Assembly (NCBI GenBank): GCA_012934845.2
Contig: WNNJ02000442.1
Span: 1-64,000 of the forward strand
From: Pomphorhynchus laevis
Taxonomy: Eukaryota; Acanthocephala; Palaeacanthocephala; Echinorhynchida; Pomphorhynchidae
Direction of reading: 5' to 3'
Length of the DNA stretch: 64,000 bases
Shown piece after piece: positions 34,449-46,161 of the stretch. The notes below the pieces were generated by a model, which saw nothing but the letters and a program-made list of their open reading frames with translations, made no database searches and was not told the origin of the DNA. How positions within the stretch are numbered: position 1 is the stretch's first letter; every line of letters starts with the position of its first letter. Position numbers and translations under genes: made by a program.

Positions 34449-34985
34449 CTATGAAATTATAAATCAGAATATGAAAGCATTACAAAGAATAAAAAAATAA
34501 ATTATAAATTATCCATTTAAAAACTAATTAAAGCAAAGCATACGAATACATTTTTTGTAGAAGATGGTATATTTTCGTAAACGTTTTCAAGTCAGTTTTA
34601 AAATGAAGACAGTTTCACTGTGGCAAAGTTAATCCTACCTTCCTATATTATAGTCGATGACAGTCAACCTATAACGTGATCTTCCAATATTTATTCTATC
34701 TAGAGTATCATATAGACACGTTCCATTCATCATTAGTACCTCTTTTTTCTACATATAATGGTAATCGCTGTACACATAGTAGCACAGAAATAAATGATCT
34801 ACGAGTCTTATTTTTAAGTATAATTCATGTAATGTCGTTAAGGGATCGCATAAAGATAAATAAGGCATCTAATCACTCATGTTTACAATGTTCAGTGAAT
34901 AATTACATAGAAAAAGATAATTAGAGAGCTACATCAATATATTGTGTCATTGCATGTTAAGATGACAATGAATTAGATCATCTTC

Positions 34986-35200
34986 ACGCTACTGTTGATT
35001 CTCTTAATGACGAAACACGTGTCTAGCTTTGTATTTGTGATCCATTTCGAATGATTTTAATATATCGCATGACTGGGCTAACACGTAAAGCAATTAGATA
35101 TAGTTCATTCCAGTTTAAATCGTGAAAATTTTGAAATATGAATTTCCATTCATATTCGAAATTTATATTTCTAATGAATGAAATATTCATTTTATTGAAA
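34986..35200 (+). repeat. retrozyme gamma copy, diverged, with worn hammerhead core
   Basis: Related to the tandem units at 50.76-51.28 kb: ACGCTA (34986-34991), box CTGTTGA (34992-34998, one change), TGACGAAACACGTGTCTAGC (35009-35028), then a tail with CGCATGACTGGGCTAACACG and CCAGTTTAAAT in the same order. Stem I 4 bp, GAAA, stem III CACGTG and TC are intact; box 1 and stem II are not, so probably inactive. Confidence 0.7.
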
Positions 35201-35329
35201 TATATTGAATATATATATTTAAATATACATTGAAATATATTGAATATATATTTCATTTCATTGAAATATACTGAATGAATATGAAATATTCATTTGAAGG
35301 GATTACAAGTAGAGCAGGTTTCCTTAGCA

Positions 35330-35500
35330 CTCCTAGACGAGCTGATGATAGCCGGCAACACTTATCAGTAGAGTGAACTACCATCAGTCGTTTCGGCTGC
35401 CTTGTGGTATATTAAATAGGCATTTCCGAGAATTCGCTGATGTGGTAGCATGGGTATAGCATCTTTAAACAAACCACGTGCTTTCCGGATCATCCTAATT
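35330..35500 (+). repeat. theta-family repeat fragment
   Basis: Shares GCCGGCAACACTTATCAGTA, TCGTTTCGGCTGCCTTGTG and GGCATTTCCGAGAATTCGCT with blocks at 47.99-48.58 kb and (reverse) 51.9-52.5 kb. Non-coding. Confidence 0.7.
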
Positions 35501-35845
35501 TATTCGGCAGGAATTTTACTTGCTGCAAAATTTACTTAAAACAGCATTTCTTTTAAAAGGAATTTAGTGCCTGATTAAATCGTGGCAGATTCGGATCCTC
35601 CATTCATGACGATACTGATTGATAGATAATACTGTATTTATTTTAACGAATCAAGGCAAAGACTCTTGTTTATTTTATAAAGCTTTCAGGATTTCATTAG
35701 AAATCCCAAAACTTTATAAAATAGATGTCTTTGTCTTGATTTGTTTAAATAAATACAATATTATATATATTAGAGATTTGATTCAACCATGAATGTCTAT
35801 TACACCTATATGCTTCTCTCTATACATAGAGAATTTCAAGTTTCA

Positions 35846-35898
35846 ACACTGCAAGACGGCATACCGTTTCGGTTTTGAGAAATCTCATCAGTTGCATC
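35846..35898 (-). ncRNA. type-I hammerhead ribozyme, intact core (family zeta)
   Basis: Minus strand, 5' to 3': stem I strand TGCAA, CTGATGA (35890-35884), stem II with G-C and three U-A pairs and one A-C mismatch around a CTCA loop, GAAA (35870-35867), stem III CGG-TATG-CCG (35866-35857), cleavage dinucleotide TC (35856-35855, triplet GTC), then TTGCA, the exact complement of the first strand. All conserved core positions are present and stems I and III are perfect. Known family: self-cleaving ribozymes in Penelope-like terminal repeats and retrozymes. A Penelope RT fragment starts 80 bp away, but on the other strand. Confidence 0.85.
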
Positions 35899-35974
35899 AT
35901 ATACAATGCATACTCATGAAAAACATTATATATGGATAAAAACAGAAAGAATTTACTATATTCTAATTGCATGA

Positions 35975-36276
35975 CGTAGCTTGGGCTTTCAATTTTACAT
36001 TTCGTGTCGTTACATTGATGTATTTGTCATCTGGACACACGAAGAATGTTCTTCGGAAAGTTGCCTTATGCACATAAATAAAGGGGATATGACATTTACC
36101 TGTGATCCGAATAGCTCACTACATTTCTTGAACGTAAATCTTAATAAAGAAGTAATTAATGGAAAAATACGATACATGGTATCTGTTTACAGAAAACTCG
36201 AATCAAATTCGATATATATATATACACTCAAAAGGTGCCCACCACAGTTCAACAAATGGTGTGATTATTTAGAATG
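35975..36276 (+). pseudogene. Penelope-like reverse transcriptase fragment (motif C to thumb)
   Basis: Reads CRYIDVFVIWTHEEC (from the R-Y-x-D-D-x-F-x-I-W signature of Penelope RTs), then SSLHFLNVNLN (family: LPFLDV) and RYMVSVYRKLES (family: VYRKPT). This spelling is typical of canonical Penelope elements and distinct from the RT at 19.7-20.3 kb, so a second lineage is present. Only the end of the RT is left; a fossil. Confidence 0.75.
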
Positions 36277-37068
36277 AACTGCTAAAGATAATAAAAATCA
36301 GCAACACATACAATGCTCGATAAGTTAGCATGGAGATATTGACGTAACCTTATCTTAAAACGAGGTTAAACGTTTGTAAACTCTAAACCTTACGCCTTTG
36401 ACAATGTATGCACGCAATGTGGATAGTAAATACTAACAATGTGTGGATAGTTAAACAATATTGCTGTATCTGTATATATAATAAGACAGCGATGCATACA
36501 AGCAATTTGAAATAACTGAAGGTTTACACCGAAAAAGCTTTAACTTGTACTTTTGTTTAATAAACTAATGTTTTATTCCCGTTTCGAAGACATTGCATAA
36601 ACAGAATTTCGATCAACGAAATCATGTTTCTTATCTCTAGCAATATTTATTTCATATAATAAATTATATAATAATTTATATAATTATATAATTATTAGAT
36701 AAATATTATATAATTTATATAATAATTTTAAATAATAATAATTTATTTTGTATCATTTTTTTATAAATTATAATTATAAATTATATAAATAAATTACATA
36801 AAATACAAATAAATATATACGATTTATTTTATTATAAAAGACAAAATAAAATATATTTTATTTATTTTTATTTGATAAAAATATTTAAGTTTTAAGGAAA
36901 TGAAGATATGTAATAAAAATGCGGTGATGTGATTGATATTTTAATTTGCACTTAACTAAAATAAAATCAAACAATTATAGCCGATTTTCATCTGAATTAA
37001 ATTTAAACAAAATATTGTTTTTTTTATTTTATAATGAACTTATCCACATATACATTTAAATCGCTTAC

Positions 37069-37255
37069 CGCGCTGCTGATCCGTTTGCTGTAATTTCACA
37101 TATAATTGATGGAATTTGGTAAAAATTTGGATAAGGCAAATAAAGCCGTATTCCAAGATCTTTAAACCTATTGGCTTTCAGTAATAAAGTTATTCGTTCT
37201 GTAGAAATAAGGGTTGGTGAATTGATTTTGTCAGAGGACGCATAAAGCTGATTAG
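37069..37255 (-). CDS. GRIP: GRIP-type scaffold, PDZ4 first half
   Basis: 187 nt between acceptor TTCTCTTTAG and donor CGCG|GTAAGC. Reads TNQLYASSDKINSPT, then LISTERITLLLKANRFKDLG, IRLYLPYPNFYQIPSIICEI, TANGSAAR. Aligns with GRIP PDZ4 (TTEVVLTADPVTGFGIQL, PLISYIEADSPAER): beta1, loop F-K-D-L-G-I-R-L, beta3, pre-alpha-A loop. Phases 1 in and 2 out, as in the other first-half exons. It has no ORF of 60 codons beginning at a start codon, so it is easily missed. Confidence 0.87.
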
Positions 37256-37354
37256 CTAAAGAGAATGAAAATATAAAACTATCATTAATTTGCTTTAAAA
37301 TATTAAAAATTTGAGATCTTGAATAAACAAGTTATTAAATTATTAGAATTATTT

Positions 37355-37675
37355 ATAAATCAGATCAACACACTGAATCTACGTATTTTAAACAATATAA
37401 AAATTTAAAATAAGGATAAATGAGATAAATGATTATAAATAAATAATAATAATTAAAGATTTTATATAATTTATATTTATATAAAGTTAGAATTTAAAAT
37501 AAAAATCAATTTTTATGAATTGACTAATGAATAATATATGATTTATCAGAAAAGATAATAAAGTCATCAGTCGGAACTGCTATGTTATCAGGTTTCAGTC
37601 CCTAGTTCTCGACCCAACAGAGCCGCAGAGCCAAATTATGCTAGTAATGCTTTTCCATTGATGAAATTTGATTTT
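37355..37675 (+). repeat. terminal repeat 'R', forward copy (diverged)
   Basis: Starts AATCAGATCAACACACTGAA, core near 37560-37640 (GGAACTGCTATGTTATCAGG, TTTCAGTCCC). The outer stem partner is degraded. Confidence 0.75.
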
Positions 37676-37775
37676 TTAGCTTATCTTATTCCAATACAGA
37701 ATATATCCTGTTTTAAATAGTTGATACTGATCCACTATTGATAAATAATTATTGTAGCTGGATCAAAGAAAAAAA

Positions 37776-37826
37776 AATATTTTTGATATTTCGCTAACTA
37801 CTCTTAACATCTTCAGAAAATTACTC
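37776..37826 (-). ncRNA. minimal hammerhead ribozyme (family epsilon)
   Basis: Minus strand: TTTT, CTGAAGA (37816-37810), stem II TGTTAA/TTAGC (about 5 bp with one G-U), GAAA (37792-37789), a single T-A pair as stem III, cleavage dinucleotide TC (37786-37785), then AAAAA that pairs with the TTTT upstream. Very short stem III is known for Penelope-type HHRs, which may act as dimers. Same family as 38.7 and 56.5 kb. Confidence 0.65.
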
Positions 37827-38006
37827 AATATATAAAAATCTTCAGAACATTACAGAATATATCATTAAATATCCATCCATAAAATTTTTCCACTTAGGAG
37901 TTTAAATTTATTTTATGTGATACTTTTTGATTATTTATATATTTTATACATTATATTTTATATATTATTTACATTAGAATTTCATTTGAGTTTGGTGAAT
38001 TATTAT

Positions 38007-38195
38007 GCATATTACTGGAATTACTATATACTAAAGGAAAACAAGTTTTATTTTGCAAACAACCATTCGATCGTTTAGATCCTTTTCAAGTTGACAACTT
38101 GAAAAGGAAACTGAGAAGGAATCTAAACGATCGAACATTTGTTAACAAAATAAAACTTTTATTCTTCTTGAGTCTATAATAATTCCAGTAATACG
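38007..38195. repeat. about 190-bp palindrome (foldback)
   Basis: Arms share ATTACTGGAATTA, AAAACAAGTTTTATTTTG, TTCGATCGTTTAGATCC and CTTTTCAAGTTG with their complements. Centre at TTGACAACTTG, about 38096. No coding content; MITE-like or cruciform-prone. Confidence 0.75.
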
Positions 38196-38635
38196 CATAA
38201 TATATTATTTAATAAACTTTTAATTTTCAAAGACAAATTTAAGCATTATCAATTTTAGTTTCAATCTGAATAAGTTTGATTAGATATAGTTTGATATAAA
38301 ACTTGATAGACTTTTATGTCTATCATAAAATCATCTAATGAAATAGTACTAAAACATAGTATTTGATATTCAATAATTTTTTATTTTAAATCCTCTTTTC
38401 AAAATAAATAAAAGCCATTTAGCTAAATCACGATATTTGACGGTCGCGTTCAAATTATTTATTAATGTCTCCGTATATAAAATTTAGCTTTATTCTAGAA
38501 ATAAAACCAAAATTATATCCTTTAATCCCACTTGTTCTAATATAATACTTACATTTTTCTTTAAAGAGAAAGGCAGCAGTGAAAAAAACTTCTCAGATTA
38601 TAATATGGAATGTGCAAGCACAAAATCATCTTTAT

Positions 38636-38830
38636 AAAGAATTATTGGAGCTGGATAAAAGAAAAGAGGAAATGTTTTATTGATATTTTCCTAACCTCTG
38701 TTAGCATCTTCAGAAAACTACAAAAGAAATTTTTAAATTTTCTAAAGATGCTAACAGAGGTTAGCGAAATATCAATAAAAAATTTCCCTCTTTTCTTTGA
38801 TCCAGCTCCAATATTTTTTATCAATAATAG
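38636..38830. repeat. palindrome carrying hammerhead motifs on both strands (family epsilon)
   Basis: Arms 38636-38722 and 38736-38830 are near reverse complements: ATTGGAGCTGGATMAAAG, GAGGAAA..., TTGATATT, GCTAACCTCTGTTAGC, and the loop is AT-rich. Minus strand: CTGAAGA (38713-38707) and a perfect stem II CTAAC-AGAG-GTTAG, but the GAAA box is altered. Plus strand: CTAAAGA (38742-38748, one change), GCTAAC/GTTAGC stem II (38750-38765), GAAA (38766-38769), TATC. The two translated frames found here are mirror products of the palindrome and not genes. Confidence 0.75.
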
Positions 38831-39929
38831 ATCATTATCAACTATTTAAAAAAATCATCTTTATATTGGCCTTGGATAAAATCCAAAAAGGAATTTTTCT
38901 CTTCAGAACAAAAACGATGCTTTTTAAAATCGCCGCTGAAAAGCATCTACAATCAAAGCGAGCTGGTTGTTAGCTAAGAAAATTGTGGTTTTACAGAGTG
39001 ATGTCAAATAACGAGAAAATGTTGCGACAATAGATGATTTACTTACTCATCAGTAAAAAATATGCATTTTATGAGCAAGTTATGTGAAGATAATCTTGTC
39101 GTGAACGTGTGATATGCCAGGTAACTTGCAAGTCACATGTTCGATAGCATATCTAACACATTACACACTCATCAAATGATCGCATGGATAAATATAATAT
39201 TTTACCGCGTATTTCATATTTCTTAACTTCCTAAAATTTATTAGTCTAAAATTCAAAATTTTATCTTATTTTTTGCTAAATATAACAATTACGCTTATAA
39301 ACGTTGCTAAGGATGATATATATTTCCGTAATTTGTCTACGACATCCTCGGAGAAGGTGTATGGTGTAAATTATGAAGTTGGCACTATAAGCTACCGTAT
39401 CGCGTGACACCAATCTTAGTAATACATTTTGTTTGAACTTCATGCACTTGTAAGAAATGAATAAAATTTGGAAGCGAAAATCCCTTTATAGATTATTTCT
39501 ATATTTTACAAAATGTATTTTTAATTCCAAGTTTAAAAGAAAATTATTTAATCATCGAAATTTTAATTAACTTATTAAATTACACAAATGTTAAACCGTT
39601 ATTTATGCTTTAAATTATCGCTTAAATAAGGTATAAAATATTCAATATTACATATTATGTATTATCGACAAATTTTACATTTTATAAACTTATAAAATAA
39701 TAATAGATTCGATATTTTGTGCAAAATAACTGTTTGAATTGTAAAAAACAATAAATCTCAATATTATTTAATGTCGGTATATCTTACTTAATGTATTTTA
39801 GATTTGTTCGATACAGTTCTATGTTTATAATTTAAATTTCTGTCAGTTGAAATGTCCTAATTAATATTGGTTGAACAAAAATAAACACTAGAGTCTTAAA
39901 ATTTATACTAGGCACATATATCTACGAAT

Positions 39930-40295
39930 TCAATGTTTCATCAGAGGAAATACGTCATTATGTATTCTGCTCGCTGCTATGTTGGGTCGAGGAATAAAGG
40001 CAGATAGATACCTGATAACATAGCAGTTACTCCAGATGACCTCTAATCCTTTTTCTGATAGATCGTATAATATTTATTAGCCAATTCATAAAAATTGACT
40101 TTTATTTTAAATTTTAATTTTAATTTTTTACTTGATATAAATTATATAAAATATTATATAAAATTATTAAATTATTTATAATTATTTATAATTATTTATT
40201 ATTTTTTATTTTAGTTCTGTTTATCATTATATTTAATTTATAAATAATTAATATACGTAGACTCAGTTACCTGATCTGATTTCTTGCTCCTTTGA
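39930..40295 (-). repeat. terminal repeat 'R', reverse copy
   Basis: Outer stem extended to 10 bp, CTGCTATGTT (39975 region) with AACATAGCAG. Inner GAGGAA/TTACTC has one mismatch. Ends TACGTAGACTCAGTTACCTG. Confidence 0.85.
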
Positions 40296-41722
40296 TTATA
40301 TTTAAAAATGGATTTTTGATGCCTATACGCTAATCGATATTCTTATTAAATCGTTTTAATTTGAGTGTTTGATTATCTTCTGTAAGTAGTTGAAAATATA
40401 TTTTAGCCATATAAAAGATAGAATAAGTCACCTCCTATTTTATTTGTTAATAGTCTTGGCATAGAATTCACTGAATAGAGCACTGGATGTTCGATGGGTA
40501 AGTTAAACATAGATTGTGATACATGTTGACAATCTAAAAATCAAAATATATTATACATACATAAACAATAATTAATGAAGATACTGCGACAACTATGTAT
40601 GAAATAATTTAATCTAAATAGTGAAATATATAAAATAGTTACAACTTTTTAAATCTAAATTGTAATTGTCAATTGTATTATGAAATCGCAAAGAAAGCTA
40701 TGAATTTTAAAAAATCTACAATTTCATGATTTTTTGCTTTGTCATATAAAATGAATAATTCTAGTTTGCGTGAACATCATAAAAACGAAACAAAGGGAAA
40801 TATTCCAACTTTGATTATTGACATCGGTGTCATAATTATTAAGTATCAAATAAATCACACAGTTGAAATGAATTTTGCGAATAGTATAACATATTTATTA
40901 ATGAATTCTATCAAAACAAGGAATATAAGCGACTGTTCAATCAATCTGAATTCTGCTGGAATCAATAAATATCTGTAAACATTTTAAATATAAACTCAAC
41001 AATTAGCAAAACAGATTTATTTGATGTATCGGACAAATTCTCTTTCAAGCTTTTAAAGATTGTGGATTTATGACCGACAATCATAAAAAAGATTAAAAAG
41101 AATTCGTATATATAATTTAATCTTGCTTATAAAACAACAAAGATTTACGATTTTTTCAACAAAACTAGTTTTAACAAACGCTTTCGTCAGTTGTAGAATA
41201 CAAATATTTAAATGTTGTTTCAATGCATTATAGTTCTATTAATGTTTTAATTCAATTGAAGACTGTATCATTTTGATATTCATATGATAAATGTAGCTAT
41301 GTTCAAATTCAAAATCATCCAGTGTGATGGATGTAGCAAAACATAAAAAAATATAAAATTCTTCAACTGGAGGAATCCCATCAGGGATTTAAAGTGAATT
41401 ACGTAAAATAATATAGTGAGAATCACTTCCTTTTTATTGTTCGACAGCCACTGTTATTACTCGATCCAAATTTATGACATTCGGGGTGTAAGTGTTTTTA
41501 ATGAAACATTGAATATGATATTATCATCCTTCTGTAATATGTATGCGTTATTTAAAAAGTTTAAATGTGCTTGTTTATGGTGTACTAGTAAATATTACCG
41601 AATATTATACATCCTTTTCAAAACGTCTTCATAATTACATTTTGATAATGTCAAATATTCTTTTTTGATAATACAAGTGAGAAATTTTATTGAGATGGGA
41701 AATATATGAGTGATTAACTTAC
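40296..41722 (-). other. PDZ gene intron, no gene recognised
   Basis: AT-rich; the 79-codon + strand frame at 40739-40978 has no recognisable product. A CTGACGA with nearby GAAA at 41150-41190 was examined as a hammerhead and not accepted. Confidence 0.5.
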
Positions 41723-41967
41723 TTGAACACAATAACGAAAGACTATTTCTTGTAGTATTGATACGTTGATTTGTGTCAAGCATTGCTTGTCCAAATTCCG
41801 GCAAAGCGAGAAGACATTGACTAAATTTTGGCTTAATTCCTAACCGAATTCTACAACAACGTGATGCTTTCTCCAATACGCCTTTGACTTCGATTAAGTT
41901 GTCAGTGTTAATAAGCAGTATATCGTTGACTGAAATGATCATATCTCCAGGTTGAATAGCGCCACAC
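41723..41967 (-). CDS. GRIP: GRIP-type scaffold, PDZ3 second half and downstream linker
   Basis: 245 nt between acceptor GCATGCATCTAG and donor TTCAA|GTAAGT. Reads CGAIQPGDMIISVNDILLIN, TDNLIEVKGVLEKASRCCRI, RLGIKPKF, matching GRIP PDZ3 ([20 protein letters not shown]). After the last strand comes a linker (LALPEFGQAMLDTNQRINTT). First codon split AG|G with the adjacent exon 324 bp upstream. Longer than the other second-half exons because the PDZ3-PDZ4 linker is included. Confidence 0.9.
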
Positions 41968-42290
41968 CTAGATGCATGCATCAAGGTCATTTTATATACT
42001 TTCATGAATGTCATCTATAAAATTATCTCATTAAATTTGAAACATTGTAAAAGTGTATCAAATTCTATAATTATATTTTCTTGTGAAGTTACACATCATC
42101 AATTATAATTATATCTATACGATATGATTTAAATTTTAATTAATCGTACAATAAGGCTCTTTTTACAACAAATATTAACTGTAATGAAATTTTCTAAAAA
42201 AATTTTAATTTTGAAATATAAAATTTGGGAAAATTTTGTATTTTCAAAATTTTATCTTGTTTAATTTTACATTTGCTATAAAACTCTTAC

Positions 42291-42450
42291 CTTTCGGCAA
42301 TACTGGCAGGTTTTACATGTTTAATTATTATATGTGGATTTTGCAATATGCCCTGTTGTCCATGGCCAAGACTTATTCCAATAGACGAGTCTGCAGTTTT
42401 CTCGATATCAACTATTATGGCTTTATCATTTGTACATAATGGAGCAGATT
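42291..42450 (-). CDS. GRIP: GRIP-type scaffold, PDZ3 first half
   Basis: 160 nt, acceptor GTTTCTATAG, donor AAAG|GTAAGA. Reads ESAPLCTNDKAIIVDIEKTA, DSSIGISLGHGQQGILQNPH, IIIKHVKPASIAER. Strong match to GRIP PDZ3 (GPLLVEVAKTPGASLGVAL, VIVIDKIKSASIADR), with S-I-G-I-S-L as carboxylate loop. The region between this and 44374 is intron. Confidence 0.9.
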
Positions 42451-44373
42451 CTATAGAAACATGATAAAACCAAATAAATCTCAAAGATGCAACGTTTTTA
42501 ATTTTACATATAATACCTGAGTATTATATTTTGACTTAAAAATAATGCTTAAAATAATATTAAAATAATATTGTTTAATAATCATTAAAAACTTTACATT
42601 TTTATACTTTGCTGATACTATCGTTATGCATTACCAGCAAGGTATTCATGGCCTTGATCAAGATTACTAATGATGTAATCAATACAATTTCTGAAGCAGA
42701 TAAGGAAATGAATTTGTTAAGACAAAAGTTTGAAGCGCAAACCGTTTTCAAATTTTCTTTCACTTGAAGAAACTTGAAAAAGAGACGTTCGAGCTTGATA
42801 CGTTGTGTCACAGTTTTCTCTTAGCAAATTCATTCCATTCGATGCTTCATAATGTGCATTGATTATGTAAAAATGTATGATCTGAACCCAGACCGTCAGT
42901 ATCAAGATAGTTATGATTTTAAATGCGAAATTACATTGCGTAATGCAGCAATAATTGGAAAAATACAAAGAAAGTATAGCAATGTATCTCTAGTAAAATA
43001 ATTTTAAGTTATGTCTTGCTATAATCATAAGTAGCACATATGTATATTAAAAAATATCTTATACGATAAAAAGATCGTTGTCAACTTACCAATTTGTTGA
43101 CAATTCATGACACTAAATTATTACACGTTATTTTTATAGTTATGTTCAGAAAATTGCATGTAATGTAACAACAGAATGTAGTATTAACTCGTTAAAACGG
43201 TCGTATTTATCGTATATGTACCACACAGCATTGTTAAGGATACTATGATATCGAGTACAATCAACATTCAATGATATTTGTATGCTAGCTTTAAAAATAA
43301 CTGATGCTGATTTAAAATTTTAACTTTGTTCAATTTTGGAGCAGGATCAATACTAATTTCCCGGTAAATTTGCTGAAACACAAATCTTAGGTTTGCATTG
43401 ATGGAAATGATGATAGCAATAGTAACATTTAAAATATAAATCGTTAACTTAATATCCCTTGGTAATAATATTTCCTACCGGTTTCTATAATTTCATATTC
43501 CCGGAATTTGCAGATAAAAATAGCAATTAGATCTGGACTAATGACTTGCTCCAGCTTTTAGGCAAACCATTTGGCAATTTCCCGTCTACACTAAGAGCTT
43601 CTTAATAAGGCGATCCTTAATACACGGATTTCACGATACGTTCTGACGAATAAGGATTCCACTATACAAATACGGTACATTTTACATTTGTCATTTTGCA
43701 AATAATCGTGATCGTCGTTATTTCACGTTTACGAGTGATCATATTTAACAAAGTTGTCACGGACCGAAGGTTGCAAACTAGTTTTACGAATCGGATATTA
43801 AAGATGTATATTGAATATTTTTCTTTCAGTTTTATTCTAACTTACAGACGGTGAGCTAAAAATACTCTTCATCATTATTTTAAAATATAATAGACCGCAA
43901 GAAAGACCTCCCATCGCTTTCGCGGATTTCGATCAGCGTATCACCAACATGAGAAAAATTGACTTGTGAAGAATTACATTTCCTTTGTAATTTGAAAAGT
44001 AATTATAAAATTAGCTCAATTTCTTTAAAAAAAATCTTATTTTTTATTTTATGCTTTTTGGTTCTAAAAATAAAACAAATATTTTAATTTGAGATGAAAG
44101 CTAGTTTACCTCACTGACATCTCAAATTAGTTTAGAAATGTATGTGTATAACATGACATGAAATCACTTTGTTGTGATTTCAACGCATGCTATACTGTCT
44201 TAAAATTGTTTATCAAATAACGATAAAATATTATATATCCATTACAAGTAAATTATGTTAAATTTATTACTCAGTTGCTTTATAAACCATATTTATTATT
44301 TAACTTATTTACCTATTTTGAAAACGTTTTAAAAATTAAAGTAATAAAATGTATCTAAAATAGAATATTTTAC
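42451..44373 (-). other. PDZ gene intron, no element recognised
   Basis: AT-rich. Minus-strand frames at 42602-42968 show no domain. Nothing else seen. Confidence 0.5.
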
Positions 44374-44501
44374 CTATAAAATACTGTATTGTAATTATAC
44401 AACTGTGCACTTGTAAAACATGAGTATAAAAATCTTCTGGATTATTTACTGTACATTCGTTAACCGCCAAAATGCGATCACCAACTTTTATTGAACCTTC
44501 T
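44374..44501 (-). CDS. GRIP: GRIP-type scaffold, PDZ2 second half
   Basis: 128 nt, acceptor TTTACTTCTAG, donor ATAG|GTAAAA. Reads EGSIKVGDRILAVNECTVNN, PEDFYTHVLQVHSCIITIQY, FIG, aligning with GRIP PDZ2 ([20 protein letters not shown]). Intact G-D-R-I-L. Arg codon split AG|A with 53896-54100 across a 9.4-kb intron full of retrozymes. Confidence 0.9.
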
Positions 44502-45767
44502 CTAGAAGTAAACAATTTGTTTTTATTAAACAACCTGCATTTTAACGTGCATTGTAAATCATCAAGTTATTAAAGCTGTGATAAACTCTATTTTAAAATG
44601 TTATGCATTTGTAAATTGTCGTAAGTATTTTTTGTAACTTAACAAGTTTTCACTCATAATCATCCACGATTATAGACGGATGCAGTCAAAATATTTGTAT
44701 TCTAATTGCCAATTCAAACTGCTACTTTATAGATAGAAATTAATAAAAAACTAATGTTCTCAAAATTTAGAAATCGTTTTTTCCAATCTATATTGATTTA
44801 TAAGTTAATCATTTTCATACTATTTTAACAAAAACGTTGTTGTCATTCTGATAAAATAAGTTTTGATTTAATATAAATTACGTTATAATTAATATGAAGA
44901 ACTATAAAAGTACAAATATTTTATTTAATTATTGTTTGGAAATTAATAATTAATTAGAATAAAAAATAATATTGACTTATATGCATTAATTTCCAAAACA
45001 AACTGTCAATATTTAACCAAATATACTGATAACTGTTAAAAACTTAAATAAACTTTTTGTTCTTATTATGTGGAACACCTAGAAATGGCTAGTACAAATA
45101 AATTAGCTATAAAAATATAGCAATTTAAAATTTACTTGGTTTGTCTCAAAAGAGCCAAGATATATAAGTTATTAATGTTTAAATATGCTAATGCTCTTTC
45201 TGATAATACATCGCAGTATAAAAATATAATTAAAGTATTCAAAGCTGACTACAACATTTGCTATAGTGTACAACGCATTTATGCTTGTCTAATTATTATA
45301 AATATACCTCACTAGTCATTATTGATATTTTTTTATTCTACGGCAATTTATTTACATGTAAATAAATATTATAATAATATAACATATAACAATACCCTTC
45401 AAATATGGCGGAATATAAAATTTAAGTAATTATTCTTAGAAAAGGAAAACTATATTAAATTGTAAGCAAGACAACTTTCGTGAACGCAAAAGAAAATGCC
45501 ATAAAATGCTTGCAATTGTATTTGAATATAGTTATTCATTCCTTTCCAAATGTTTGAGTGTCACTTTTCGCAATAGTTTCTAGATATCGTGACAAATTCA
45601 AACGTTTGGGAACATAATTGTTGAAATAAATGCACTTCTTTGAATTCGATTCACGCGTTTAACATATTTTGCGAGGTTCATTATTAATTTATTATAATAA
45701 TTATTGTGTAAGCATATTCCATTGTTTTTAAAAATTAAACAAATCGAGAGAAGTCAATGTAAAATTT

Positions 45768-45815
45768 TATTGCTACAAATTTTCGATCATTACTGCGATC
45801 ATCATCAGGAACATT
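45768..45815 (-). ncRNA. hammerhead-like motif
   Basis: Minus strand: CTGATGA (45808-45802), stem II GATC-loop-GATC (4 bp, with a TGATC start), GAAA (45784-45781), then ATTTG in which a single A-T pair could be stem III and TT the cleavage site. Stem I closes poorly. Boxes are intact, but the layout is weaker than in other copies. Confidence 0.45.
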
Positions 45816-46161
45816 ATAATATTATAATTATGAGTTTTATTATATAATCTCACTGGCGTTACGAGTGATGGGAGAAATTAATAATACACCATATACTAAG
45901 TAAAAAAGAAAATTTGTATGTATTCGCTACAAAGACCTTAAGATAAACCTGAGTTTTTCATCAATGTCCAGTTTCTTCAGTCATATCGCGCAATATGATG
46001 CAACTGTGTGCTTGCAACATATCATCACAGTCTTATCCACAATATCTGTATTTTCAGTTCGATTTGCGTAAATAACACACAATTGGTTCACACAACATTT
46101 GTAAAGATATCCATGTATGAAAATAACATGTCAACGATTTCTTATCATTAGATAACCCATT

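Larger units (their letters stand above)
37355..40295. mobile_element. element flanked by inverted R repeats, with palindromes and hammerhead motifs inside
   Basis: A forward R repeat (37355-37675) and a reverse R repeat (39930-40295) enclose 2.3 kb with no RT remnant but with an epsilon HHR (37776-37826), a 190-bp palindrome (38007-38195) and a second palindrome carrying HHR motifs on both strands (38636-38830). It could be a non-autonomous composite or a nested set of insertions. In the PDZ gene intron between PDZ3 and PDZ4. Confidence 0.5.

Noticed and set aside
38610-38849. Two similar proteins on opposite strands
   Set aside because: Produced by the palindrome; not genes.
41142-41192. 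CTGACGA with downstream GAAA on the minus strand as a hammerhead
   Set aside because: The intervening sequence pairs only through a loopless AAAACTAGTTTT palindrome and no stem I partner exists.
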